Positions 1-8,711 of a stretch of DNA of 64,000 nt are shown here, piece after piece; positions within the stretch are counted from its first letter, which is position 1, and the number at the start of each line of letters is the position of its first letter. The DNA comes from Virgibacillus oceani (GTDB lineage Bacteria; Bacillota; Bacilli; Bacillales; Amphibacillaceae). The stretch is from the NCBI RefSeq assembly GCF_014638995.1, contig NZ_BMFR01000005.1, positions 141,792 to 205,791 of the forward strand. Direction: 5' to 3'. The notes beneath the pieces were generated by a model. The model saw only the letters and a list, made by a program, of their open reading frames with translations, had not been told where the DNA came from and ran no database searches. The position numbers were made by a program, and so were the translations under genes.

Positions 1-490
1 GCCGTCACAACAAAGCATTTCTGTTGTCTATTTAATCTTGGAAATAGGTGATAATAAAGAAAGTCTTTCTTTGTTAGATTCATAAAAGGTATGTCCATAA
101 TTGTTACAGTATCGTTTGTTTCCGCCATTTCCAGCAACCTTTCAATAATTTACTGATAAGTTGTAACTATTTTAATCGGTAAACGTCTAATTAGTATATA
201 TATTATCCATTGAAACATTCCTTACAAGAATGTAATAATATTTTAATTTACGTTTGGGCTAATTCATAGTAAAATTAATGTTAGTTTTTCATTTAAAAAA
301 TGTAAAACTTTTTTATTGTTATTTGAAATATGATATCATTAAAAATTCTTTTTTTCTATTCAAATATGAATACTATATTACTAGTCTACAATAATATAAT
401 ACTACTATATCAAGATGATGATTCATAAATAAACTACTTTTAACATTGGCATCAGGAAATACAATGTTAACTTAAAGGGGAATTAACTTT
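1..490. other. AT-rich leader region without a gene
   Basis: No convincing coding frame is seen here. The stretch is very AT-rich and ends in the ribosome binding site AAAGGGG of the LCP gene that starts at 491. The upstream neighbour lies outside the window, so the 5' part may be a promoter or the tail of an intergenic region. The only clear structure is the inverted repeat at 441-469, listed separately. Confidence 0.6.
441..469. promoter_or_regulatory. Inverted repeat directly upstream of the LCP gene
   Basis: Perfect 8-base arms TAACATTG (441-448) and CAATGTTA (462-469) are separated by 13 bases. The repeat ends a few bases before the ribosome binding site. It could be an operator or a 5'-UTR hairpin that affects translation; the sequence alone cannot decide. 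Confidence 0.4.
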
Positions 491-1549
491 ATGTCAGATA
501 AAAAGACACCACAAACTAGAATGGTGAGAAGAAGAAAGAAGCGAAAGCTAAAGAAAAGAGCACTTTTCATTTTAGTTCCTGTATTAGTCGCCTTTTTTGC
601 CCTTATAAGCTACGCCACTTATCTATATATTAAAGCTGATTCCGTTTTCTCTGAATCTTATCAAGATGATGGAAGAGAAAAATCAGAACTAAGGGACAAA
701 ATAGTTGATCCAAGCGAAGATAATGTTTCCGTATTAATAATGGGTGTTGATGCAAGTGATGTTCGTAACAATAAGAAAAACTCACGTACGGATACATTAA
801 TGCTGGCTACTCTTAATGTAAAAGATAAAAGCGTAAAATTACTTAGTATCCCTCGTGATTCATATGTGTACATTCCTGAGGTTGGCTACAAAACAAAAAT
901 CAATCATGCCCATGCATATGGTGGCACAGAGGCAACCATTGATACAGTTGAAACCTTATTAGATATACCAGTTGATTACTATGCGAAGGTAAACTTTGAG
1001 GCGTTTATTGATGTCGTTGATGCGGTAGATGGTGTTACGGTTGATGTTCCTTATGAAATGTACGAACAAAACTCTAAGGACCAAGCAGGAGCAATTCACT
1101 TATTACCAGGAGAACAAGAGCTTAACGGTGAGCAAGCACTAGCATTTGCCAGAACCAGGAAGCAGGATAACGATATTGAACGCGGTAAAAGGCAGCAGGA
1201 AGTCATTCAAGCAATTATTAAAAAAGCAGTTTCGATGAATTCCATTTTGAAATATGATGATATTATTGAAGCTGTTGGAGAAAACATGACAACCAACATG
1301 ACATTTGATGAAATGAAAAGCTTTATTGCATACGGAACAAAGGGAACAAACCTTGACTTTGAAACACTGTCATTAGAGGGACATGATTACCAGCCAAGTG
1401 GAACTTACTACTGGCAATTAGACGAAGTTGCGTTAAATGGAACAAAACAATTGCTAAAAAAACATTTGGAATTGGATGGTGTAACAAGTACAGCTTCAGA
1501 CCAATCAACACCCACTACAAGCAACAGTAGTTCATCAAATTCTTATTAA
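491..1549 (+). CDS. LytR-CpsA-Psr (LCP) family cell wall polymer ligase
   Basis: A 352-residue membrane-anchored protein. A very basic cytoplasmic N-terminus (residues 10-23) precedes one membrane helix (about 24-48). The extracellular LCP domain follows, with the conserved RTD (99-101), PRDS (121-124) and, near residue 220, the ARTRKQDNDIERGKRQQ block that binds the polyprenyl pyrophosphate. The C-terminus is a Ser/Thr-rich tail. LCP enzymes move undecaprenyl-linked teichoic acids or polysaccharides onto peptidoglycan, which fits the polymer island that follows. The start is an ATG after AAAGGGG with about 10 bases spacing. The gene stands alone, with its own terminator, and faces the convergent TagO gene. 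Which polymer it attaches cannot be told. Confidence 0.93.
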   Translation: MSDKKTPQTRMVRRRKKRKLKKRALFILVPVLVAFFALISYATYLYIKADSVFSESYQDDGREKSELRDKIVDPSEDNVSVLIMGVDASDVRNNKKNSRTDTLMLATLNVKDKSVKLLSIPRDSYVYIPEVGYKTKINHAHAYGGTEATIDTVETLLDIPVDYYAKVNFEAFIDVVDAVDGVTVDVPYEMYEQNSKDQAGAIHLLPGEQELNGEQALAFARTRKQDNDIERGKRQQEVIQAIIKKAVSMNSILKYDDIIEAVGENMTTNMTFDEMKSFIAYGTKGTNLDFETLSLEGHDYQPSGTYYWQLDEVALNGTKQLLKKHLELDGVTSTASDQSTPTTSNSSSSNSY

Positions 1550-1560
1550 ACAAAAGGAAA

Positions 1561-1593
1561 GCTGCTAACCAAGGGATGGTTAGCAGCTTTTTT
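1561..1593 (+). terminator. Rho-independent terminator of the LCP gene
   Basis: Perfect 10-bp stem GCTGCTAACC (1561-1570) / GGTTAGCAGC (1578-1587), 7-base loop, then a T run. It begins 12 bases after the LCP stop codon. Confidence 0.92.
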
Positions 1594-1658
1594 ATAATAA
1601 CATTGAAATCAACTAGTCGCCGATTTCTTTAAATTTGACTTCCGGAATCTGGCCACTG

Positions 1659-2714
1659 TTACGATTTATGTCTCAATCCTTTAAAAAAATTTGTTAATGG
1701 TTTGTACTCACTATTTATTAATTCAAGATTTTCAATAAGAACTTGAATTGCCAATAATGCGATGGAGAAAATCAAAATCGATCCCCATACAGTTGTCATT
1801 GAAAAAAGAATTGCTGCCACACTAAACATAGCACTTAGGCCATATATGAACAATACAGTTTGTTTGTGCGTAAAACCTGAACTAACAAGCCTATGATGTA
1901 AATGGGAGCTATCTGGACTTGATAATGGCTGTTTATTAATATACCTTCTAACCATTGCAATAAGTGTATCAGATATTGGTACCCCTAAAATAAAAATAGG
2001 GATAATAAATGAAATGATTGTTACATTTTTAAATCCAAGCAGGGCCAGTACAGAAATCATATAACCTAAAAACAATGCCCCTGTATCCCCCATAAAAATC
2101 TTTGCGGGATAAAAATTGTAACGTAAAAAACCAATCGTACTAAAAAATAATATTAATGCCATTGTCGCAACATAAATATCACCCATGATGATCGCCATTC
2201 CGGAGATTGTAAATAACGCAATGGAAGACACTCCAGCTGCAAGTCCATCTAAACCGTCAATTAAATTAATTGCATTTGTAATACCCACAATCCAAAAAAC
2301 GGTTACAATTGAACTCAGAAAACCAAATTCGATTTGTCCACCAAATGGCAGGTTAATAAATTCAACCTGCAAGCCACCCCAGAATACAACTAATAAAGCA
2401 GCAACAATCTGAACTAAAAATTTAACCTTTGGGGATATATCAAACAAATCATCTAAGAATCCAAGTACGATAATTAAGAAGCCACCACATATAATTGCAA
2501 GATGATATTCATTAGATGGCTGTAAAATAACCAATCCAATGAGAAAACTAAAAAATATTGCTAACCCGCCTAATGTCGGAATTGGATCTGTATGTACTTT
2601 TCGATGATTTGGCTTATCTGTTGCTTTCATTTTTAATGAAACTTTTATAATTATCGGTGTAATGATTAATGAAATTAACAATGTTAAAAAGGCTAATAAC
2701 ACTATTTTTACCAC
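1659..2714 (-). CDS. tagO: TagO-type undecaprenyl-phosphate sugar-1-phosphate transferase (first copy)
   Basis: A 351-residue polytopic membrane protein of the MraY/WecA/TagO family, which transfers GlcNAc-1-phosphate (or a related sugar phosphate) to undecaprenyl phosphate and starts wall teichoic acid or polysaccharide synthesis. Family landmarks are present: the DD pair at 88-89, the NAINLIDGLDGLAAG loop near 147-161 and the HLHHRL motif near 270. The start is GTG at 2714 behind GAGGTGGG. It is convergent with the LCP gene. A second, clearly related copy lies at 53085-54158, so the two may start different polymers or one may be a back-up. TagO is assigned by family and context; the exact sugar donor is not shown. 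Confidence 0.88.
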   Translation of the reverse strand: MVKIVLLAFLTLLISLIITPIIIKVSLKMKATDKPNHRKVHTDPIPTLGGLAIFFSFLIGLVILQPSNEYHLAIICGGFLIIVLGFLDDLFDISPKVKFLVQIVAALLVVFWGGLQVEFINLPFGGQIEFGFLSSIVTVFWIVGITNAINLIDGLDGLAAGVSSIALFTISGMAIIMGDIYVATMALILFFSTIGFLRYNFYPAKIFMGDTGALFLGYMISVLALLGFKNVTIISFIIPIFILGVPISDTLIAMVRRYINKQPLSSPDSSHLHHRLVSSGFTHKQTVLFIYGLSAMFSVAAILFSMTTVWGSILIFSIALLAIQVLIENLELINSEYKPLTNFFKGLRHKS

Positions 2715-2801
2715 TTAGCCCACCTCATTTATTTGACCGTTCAATTATTTAGACGCTTTTTAATTGTATATGTTACACATCTTATATAAGATGCTTTACA
2801 T

Positions 2802-3920
2802 TCAATTAACATTTTCCATACTTAAGTATACATTATAAATGTTTTCAGCAAAAATCTCCAATGAAAATTTAGACGAAGCATGTGATTGCAATTTTTCTCC
2901 CATTGTTTTTAACATACCCCGATTCCTAAAAATTATCGCTTCTTCCATGGCAGAAATAAGTTCAGAAGTATTCCCTGGCTTCACTCTCCAGCCTAGTGAA
3001 TTATCGCCAATTAATTCGCTGATCCCACCTACATCTGAAGCAATAATGGGTGTTTTCGCTCTGGCTGATTCTAATAATACAAGTGGAAAACTTTCGCTAA
3101 ATGAGGTAAGCATCGTTGTATCCACCATTTCATAAAATCGCTCGACGTCATCTCGATGCCCCATAAAATGGACATGTTTTTCTATATTTAGACTGCTAGA
3201 CAATTGCTTTAAATGGTTTCTTAGTGTCCCGTCTCCGGCGAGCAGCATATGACAGGCTCTGTTTTTTTTCACTAATTGTGAGAATGCTTCAAAAGCAATG
3301 CTGTGGCCCTTTACTTGTTCTAGTCTGGCTACCATGAAAAACAAAAAATCATTATCCGTAAATCCCAGATCATTTCGAAAATGCGGTTTTGGCAATTTTT
3401 TTCTAAAGTCAATTCCATTTAATGCCGTGACAATCTTATTATATTCAACTCCAACTCCATTAAGATTAGTGCGAAAGGGCTCTGAGATAGCAATTACTTT
3501 ATCTGCATTTTTAATAGCATTTAAATGAATCCGGCATAAAAAACGCCCATACATTCCTTTGTCCAAAAAGTCATGTTCTGGGTCACTATGTACTGTTACA
3601 ATCCAGTGAAATGGTACTATTTTTTTTAAAATATTTGCATATACATTTGCACGTGGCCCGTGTGTATGAATGTAATTAATCCTTTCCTGTCTAATATAGT
3701 TAGCAATCTTTTGCATAAGTGGAACACTTATTTTTAGGTGATTGGAAAAATGAACTGTTTTTATTCCATATCCATTTGCCCGCTTAAGCAGTTCCCCTTT
3801 TTCAAGGACCCCTAAAATAAATTCTTCTCGATTAAATTCCTTTAATAAGCTAAGTATATGATGCATTCCGCCCCCAGTTTCGTTTCCAGCATTTAAGTGT
3901 AAAATTTTCATTATATTCAT
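2802..3920 (-). CDS. GT4-family glycosyltransferase
   Basis: A 372-residue GT-B fold enzyme. The N-terminal glycine-rich loop (HLNAGNETGGG, residues 8-18) and the C-terminal nucleotide-sugar binding EX7E region (ESFPLVLLE, near 280) followed by ASDVGGISELI are typical of GT4. It probably adds a sugar to the lipid-linked polymer on the cytoplasmic face. It follows TagO on the same strand (TagO lies 88 bases downstream) and is divergent from the polymerase-like gene. Two in-frame ATGs (3920 and 9 bases inside) are possible starts; AAAGG lies 3 bases before the first and 12 before the second, so the choice is open. Donor and acceptor are unknown. Confidence 0.85.
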   Translation of the reverse strand: MNIMKILHLNAGNETGGGMHHILSLLKEFNREEFILGVLEKGELLKRANGYGIKTVHFSNHLKISVPLMQKIANYIRQERINYIHTHGPRANVYANILKKIVPFHWIVTVHSDPEHDFLDKGMYGRFLCRIHLNAIKNADKVIAISEPFRTNLNGVGVEYNKIVTALNGIDFRKKLPKPHFRNDLGFTDNDFLFFMVARLEQVKGHSIAFEAFSQLVKKNRACHMLLAGDGTLRNHLKQLSSSLNIEKHVHFMGHRDDVERFYEMVDTTMLTSFSESFPLVLLESARAKTPIIASDVGGISELIGDNSLGWRVKPGNTSELISAMEEAIIFRNRGMLKTMGEKLQSHASSKFSLEIFAENIYNVYLSMENVN

Positions 3921-4056
3921 CTGCCTTTTCAGTTACTTCATTAGTAACCCAATATAACCAGCAAAGGCAGAAAATATAATCACCGTGAATATTTGATTGA
4001 TTACTGTCCATAATTGTGATGTGTTCTATTATTTGTTAACGAAAGGGCTGCAATCA

Positions 4057-5340
4057 GTGGAAAAGCACAAAGGATTGATTTTTTTACTTATCATCATTCA
4101 ACCAGTAATTGATCTTATAACTTCAATAACAAACCAATACAGCGATGTAGCAATTTCTATCGGGGCTTTATTCAGAACGTTCGTAATGGCGTTTTTATTT
4201 ATACTTATTGTTAAGTACCTCCTGCATAACCATCGGATAATGCTTTTCGCTTTTTTCGGAGCTTTTGGATCCATTTTGATAACACTAATCGCAAATTATT
4301 TTCTAAAGAGCAATTTTTTGTTGTTTCCGGAAATTAATTTTGCATTAAAAACAAGTTACTATCTGGTAATTGTTTATTTATCCATTATTTTATTTAAAAA
4401 ATACGTTCTGGATAGAGAATCATTCAGTAAAGCAACAACAATTGTTAGTCTGATTGTTGGTGGCAGTTATTGGCTGGCAATCGTAACAAATACCAGCATA
4501 AATAGTTATCAGTATGAAAGTGTAGGTTATTCTGGCTGGTTTTTCTCGGCAAATGAATTAAGTGTTATAGTGATTGTTTTGCTAGCATTGACACTACTTA
4601 ACTTGAGGTACAATAAAAGTATTTTGTCTTGGCTAGCCTTTGTATTTATTTTCAGCATGGTACCAATGATCGGAACGAAGACTGCTCTTGCTGGTGGGAT
4701 TGTTATTGTATTTATTTATGCGATCTATTTGTTATTTACGTATAAGCTGCAGGTGGTTGAAAATAAACAAACATTGCTCTTTTTTGGCACCGTAATTTTA
4801 TTTGTATGTCTATCACCATTCTCACCTATTGCCTCTAACACACAGAACCTTAATTATGAGCATTCTAAAGAGATTGAGCGGGTACAGGTTTCTGATAGCA
4901 AAAATGAACAATCCTCTTCCCTGATGGTCAGGATCTTAAGCTCCCGGCACCTTTACTTACAAACGATAAACGAGGATTATTCAGAGGCAAATGGAATAAG
5001 AAAAGCCTTTGGTCTTGGATATGCCGGTGATTATAATGAGGATCCAAAACTTATTGAAATGGACTTTTTCGATCTGTTTTTCAGCTATGGTTTGATCGGT
5101 TCAATCTTATTGCTCATTCCTTTATTTTATTTATTTTTGCTTGTTATAAAAAACTTGCTTCCGTTATCCATCGAAAAAGTACTATTGTTCACTGCACTTG
5201 GTTTGTGTTTAGGCATTGCATTGGTGGCTGGACATGTTTTGTTTGCTCCATCGGTAATGTCCTATGCAGCCATTTTATTTTTAGCGATTGGTATGGAACT
5301 GATGCAGCGGAATGATGGTGTGAAAAATGAAGACAGTTAG
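4057..5340 (+). CDS. O-antigen ligase/polymerase-like membrane protein
   Basis: About 427 residues, with ten or more hydrophobic segments and a long hydrophilic loop near residues 265-310, the layout of Wzy polymerases and WaaL-type ligases. The frame is open from a TTG at 3997, but GTG at 4057 has AAAGGG (4042-4047) nine bases upstream and gives a more natural N-terminus (MEKHKG), so it is preferred. It is the first gene of a plus-strand operon (GT2, pyruvyl transferase-like, PP-loop protein, flippase). Together with the Wzx-like flippase this suggests a Wzx/Wzy-type polysaccharide in addition to teichoic acid. Family members share little sequence, so polymerase versus ligase is undecided. 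Confidence 0.75.
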   Translation: MEKHKGLIFLLIIIQPVIDLITSITNQYSDVAISIGALFRTFVMAFLFILIVKYLLHNHRIMLFAFFGAFGSILITLIANYFLKSNFLLFPEINFALKTSYYLVIVYLSIILFKKYVLDRESFSKATTIVSLIVGGSYWLAIVTNTSINSYQYESVGYSGWFFSANELSVIVIVLLALTLLNLRYNKSILSWLAFVFIFSMVPMIGTKTALAGGIVIVFIYAIYLLFTYKLQVVENKQTLLFFGTVILFVCLSPFSPIASNTQNLNYEHSKEIERVQVSDSKNEQSSSLMVRILSSRHLYLQTINEDYSEANGIRKAFGLGYAGDYNEDPKLIEMDFFDLFFSYGLIGSILLLIPLFYLFLLVIKNLLPLSIEKVLLFTALGLCLGIALVAGHVLFAPSVMSYAAILFLAIGMELMQRNDGVKNEDS

Positions 5341-6367
5341 TATAATTATTCCCATTTACAATGCTGAACCACACCTTAATCATTGTATAACTAGTGTATT
5401 AACCCAAACGTATCCAAGCATCAAGGTTATTTTAATAAATGACGGGTCAATCGATAATAGCGGGGAAATTTGTGAGGCTATTGCTAATACGGACAATCGT
5501 GTCAAAGTGATTCATCAGCAAAACGCTGGACCTTCCAAAGCAAGAAATACTGGAATTGCAGCTGCCACCGGGGAATATATTCAGTTTGTGGACGCTGATG
5601 ATTGGATAGATCCAAATATGACAGAAAAACTAGTCGAAGGTATGCGAGATAATGTTCAACTTGTTATGTGTGGCTATCAATTAATGGACAAAAGCAAACC
5701 ATTGCAAAAATATATCCCCGCTTTAAAAGGCATTTATACAATGGAGGAATTTATGCAGCACTTTGGGGAATTATATAAAGCTATCCTTCTCCCCTCTCCC
5801 TGTAACAAATTATATAAAAAGGAAATTATACAGGACAAGAAGATACGCTTTAGGGAAGAGTTTTCAATTGGTGAAGATCTTTTATTTAATATGGACTACA
5901 TCCAGAAGTGTAGCCACATTAGCATCATTCGTGATCAATTATATAACTATACCTTTAATCGGCATTCACTCACTAATGAATTCAATCAAGAACTCTTTGA
6001 TAATCAGCAAATGCTATACCAAAAAGTTAAAGGATTTTTAGTCAAGCATAATTGTTACAGCGGGGAAAATCAGCAATCACTACATACAATCTATGCTAAC
6101 GGTGTGGTCAATTCCCTTAATAATTTATTTTTTAAAGATAGCAGCCTATCATCGCTGGAAAAAAAGGAACAGATAGCTCATATCATCTCTAATAACGTTG
6201 TCAGAAAAAATATTGCTTATTTTAAGGATGGCATGCAGGCAAGGTATATTGGCCGAATGATTAGATACAACGCTATTAATGGGATATACTCCTTTCTTAG
6301 TATGAAGGTGTTTATGAAGCATAAAATGAATCCTTTATTTCGGTTGCTGAAACGTGTTAATAAATAA
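5327..6367 (+). CDS. GT2-family glycosyltransferase
   Basis: A 346-residue enzyme with a GT-A domain at the N-terminus: SIIIPIYNAE (5-14), the DGS motif near residue 34 and the metal-binding DADD (near 90) followed by WIDP. The C-terminal third is basic and has no clear domain. It overlaps the end of the upstream membrane protein by 14 bases, so the two are probably translationally coupled. It is expected to add one sugar of the repeat unit on the inner membrane face. The donor cannot be predicted. Confidence 0.9.
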   Translation: MKTVSIIIPIYNAEPHLNHCITSVLTQTYPSIKVILINDGSIDNSGEICEAIANTDNRVKVIHQQNAGPSKARNTGIAAATGEYIQFVDADDWIDPNMTEKLVEGMRDNVQLVMCGYQLMDKSKPLQKYIPALKGIYTMEEFMQHFGELYKAILLPSPCNKLYKKEIIQDKKIRFREEFSIGEDLLFNMDYIQKCSHISIIRDQLYNYTFNRHSLTNEFNQELFDNQQMLYQKVKGFLVKHNCYSGENQQSLHTIYANGVVNSLNNLFFKDSSLSSLEKKEQIAHIISNNVVRKNIAYFKDGMQARYIGRMIRYNAINGIYSFLSMKVFMKHKMNPLFRLLKRVNK

Positions 6368-6442
6368 ATGTCTAAAAATCCCTCTTTTGTGGCTATCATT
6401 TATAGTATAGCTTTTAAAATAGGAAGCAGAGGATTTGACGGT

Positions 6443-7543
6443 ATGAAGAAGGTAATGGTTTATGCATACACCCATTTTAATTTAGGCGATGATCTGTTTA
6501 TTAAGGTTTTATGTGAGAAGTATCCCAAGACAATATTTGTGTTATATGCACCAAAAGAATACAAACAAACGTTTAAAGAATTCAACAATATACGTTTGTT
6601 CCCCAGCAACTCGATTATCGTCAGAGGATTAAACTATTGCTTCAGACAGTTTCATATCTACAGTTTCTTTCGTCGGCTGCTTGCTAAAGACTGTGATGCT
6701 GCTGTCCATATTGGCGGTTCCCTTTTTATACAGGGAGAAAATTGGAGAGATGAATTGAAAAATACGAAGGAAATGCGTATCCCGAATAGACCATTCTATC
6801 TGTTGGGTGCAAACTTTGGGCCTTATCATGATAATGGATTCTATCAGGAACATAAGGAGTTATTCAAAGGGTATACAGATATCTGTTTCAGAGAAAAGCA
6901 TTCCTATGAGCTATTCAACGATTTGCATAATGTTCGCATGGCTGATGATATGATTTTTCAATTAAAAACGCCAGCTGTTCAGGTTCTACATGATTCCATT
7001 GTCATTTCCGTCATAAAACCCTCGATAAGGAAACACTTATCCAATTACGATGATGTTTATTATCGGAAAATGAGAGATTTAGCAGTTTTTTTTATCGAAA
7101 AAGGATACACTGTCACACTAATGTCATTTTGTGAATATGAACAGGATGATGAAGCGATTGAAACGATAACAAATTTAATTCCAGAAAGCTATTTAACTAA
7201 ACTAAACAAGCATTTCTACAAGTTCAATATTGATGAGACATTACATTTAATTGCAGCATCGAATTTTGTTATTGCAACACGATTTCATTCGATGATCCTT
7301 GGATGGGTATTTCATAAACCCGTGTTCCCAATTGTCTATAGCGATAAGATGACAAATTCGATGCAGGACATAGGTTTTGATGGTACTTATACAGATATTA
7401 AAAATATTTCTGCCCTTACACCGGAATACGTTTTTAATAGTATAGATGCGAATTTAATAGATGTCTCTATACAAGCTCAAAATGCGGAAAAACATTTTGA
7501 AAGGTTAGATGAGTATCTTTTAGAAAGAGGAGATACGAATTGA
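6443..7543 (+). CDS. Polysaccharide pyruvyl transferase family protein
   Basis: About 366 residues. The N-terminal KVMVYAYTHFNLGDDL, the internal LLGANFGPYH and the C-terminal IATRFHSMILGW are hallmarks of the polysaccharide pyruvyl transferase (CsaB/WcaK) family. Some members put pyruvate ketals on sugars from phosphoenolpyruvate; others act as glycosyltransferases. The frame is open from 6368, but the ATG at 6443 is preceded by GCAGAGGA at a good distance and places the conserved start of the fold at residue 1. It follows the GT2 gene and touches the next gene (TTG start at 7540). Pyruvylation would add negative charge to the polymer; the activity is inferred. Confidence 0.8.
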   Translation: MKKVMVYAYTHFNLGDDLFIKVLCEKYPKTIFVLYAPKEYKQTFKEFNNIRLFPSNSIIVRGLNYCFRQFHIYSFFRRLLAKDCDAAVHIGGSLFIQGENWRDELKNTKEMRIPNRPFYLLGANFGPYHDNGFYQEHKELFKGYTDICFREKHSYELFNDLHNVRMADDMIFQLKTPAVQVLHDSIVISVIKPSIRKHLSNYDDVYYRKMRDLAVFFIEKGYTVTLMSFCEYEQDDEAIETITNLIPESYLTKLNKHFYKFNIDETLHLIAASNFVIATRFHSMILGWVFHKPVFPIVYSDKMTNSMQDIGFDGTYTDIKNISALTPEYVFNSIDANLIDVSIQAQNAEKHFERLDEYLLERGDTN

Positions 7544-8691
7544 TAATTCATGAGCCTGAATTTATATCGGAAAGAGACAGTGGAATAATACGTGCATTAT
7601 TTGAAACGAACGATAGAAAAGAATATTTATGGTTCTCTGTTCCAAAAGAATACCAGGAATATCTGACCTACGAAAGAGGTGACGCATTTCTAGCTGGCTT
7701 GTTACTTTTAGCAATGAAAAATGGCCAGGACATTCAATTGAACTTTCCGGTATCTGAACGGCTTTATTACACATTAACAAACTACCTAATAAATGCACTG
7801 AATCTCGCTATGCCAAATTTTAAGCAAATCTCAATTTTGCATAATGGATTAGATAGCTCCCCTATCGACAATATTGGTGCGGTTGGAACAGGATTTTCAG
7901 CGGGAGTTGACTCTTTTTGTACGGTCTATGAACATTTACATGAACATTGCCCAGCGTCATTCAAGTTAACGCATTTCACCTTCCATAATGTTGGATCACA
8001 TGGAGACTTTGGCGGTGATGATTCCAGAAAGCTTTTTAAAGACAGGCTTCAGCTTGTAAAACCTTTTGCGGATGAAAAAAAGATCAGCACCATACCAATC
8101 GATTCTAATCTAAGTGAAGTACTAAACATGGATTTTGTGCCGACACACACCATCCGGAATGCTGCGGCAGTTCTTGCATTGCAGAAGCTATTTCGTTACT
8201 ACTATTATTCATCAGGCCGACAATTCAAGCATTTTAAATTAAGTCCGACAATTGGTGCTTCCTATGATATTTTGACCTTAAACATGCTGTCAACAGAGTC
8301 ATTAACGTTTTACTCTGCCGGCTCCAGCTACTCAAGAGTTGAGAAAACAAAGATCACATCCGATTATGAGCCAACCTATCGTTATCTTAACGTGTGTACG
8401 AGTGGCAGTACAATTAATTGTTCCGCATGTGTAAAATGCTTGCGTACGATGCTAACATTTGACGTTATGGGAAAACTAAAAAGCTATCAGGAAGTATTTG
8501 ATATTGACAAATACAATACTTTAAAGGGAAACTATATTGCTCAGGTATTGGCAACAATTAAAAGTGATACCTATTCAAATGAAATCTATCAGGAAATGAA
8601 GCGATATAACTATAAAATTCCCGCTTATTCTTACCTGCTGACACCATTATACTGGCTAAAGTTCACCTGTAAAAAGATACTAAAATCTTAA
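7540..8691 (+). CDS. PP-loop ATPase, QueC/asparagine synthase-like, in polysaccharide operon
   Basis: A 383-residue protein. GTGFSAGVDSF (about 116-126) is a PP-loop variant of SGGxDS, used by QueC, asparagine synthase and related enzymes to adenylate a substrate. Cysteines near residues 286, 293, 296 and 299 (NCSACVKC, followed by LRT) resemble the zinc site at the end of QueC. The first 100 residues match nothing I recognise. TTG at 7540 overlaps the stop codon of the previous gene and follows AAAGAGGAGA. It lies between a pyruvyl transferase-like gene and a flippase, so it may adenylate a carboxylate of a sugar or amino acid that decorates the polymer. Neither a role in queuosine nor any substrate is shown. 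Confidence 0.65.
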   Translation: MIIHEPEFISERDSGIIRALFETNDRKEYLWFSVPKEYQEYLTYERGDAFLAGLLLLAMKNGQDIQLNFPVSERLYYTLTNYLINALNLAMPNFKQISILHNGLDSSPIDNIGAVGTGFSAGVDSFCTVYEHLHEHCPASFKLTHFTFHNVGSHGDFGGDDSRKLFKDRLQLVKPFADEKKISTIPIDSNLSEVLNMDFVPTHTIRNAAAVLALQKLFRYYYYSSGRQFKHFKLSPTIGASYDILTLNMLSTESLTFYSAGSSYSRVEKTKITSDYEPTYRYLNVCTSGSTINCSACVKCLRTMLTFDVMGKLKSYQEVFDIDKYNTLKGNYIAQVLATIKSDTYSNEIYQEMKRYNYKIPAYSYLLTPLYWLKFTCKKILKS

Positions 8692-8711
8692 TGATAAGGG
8701 ACAGTTCAAGT

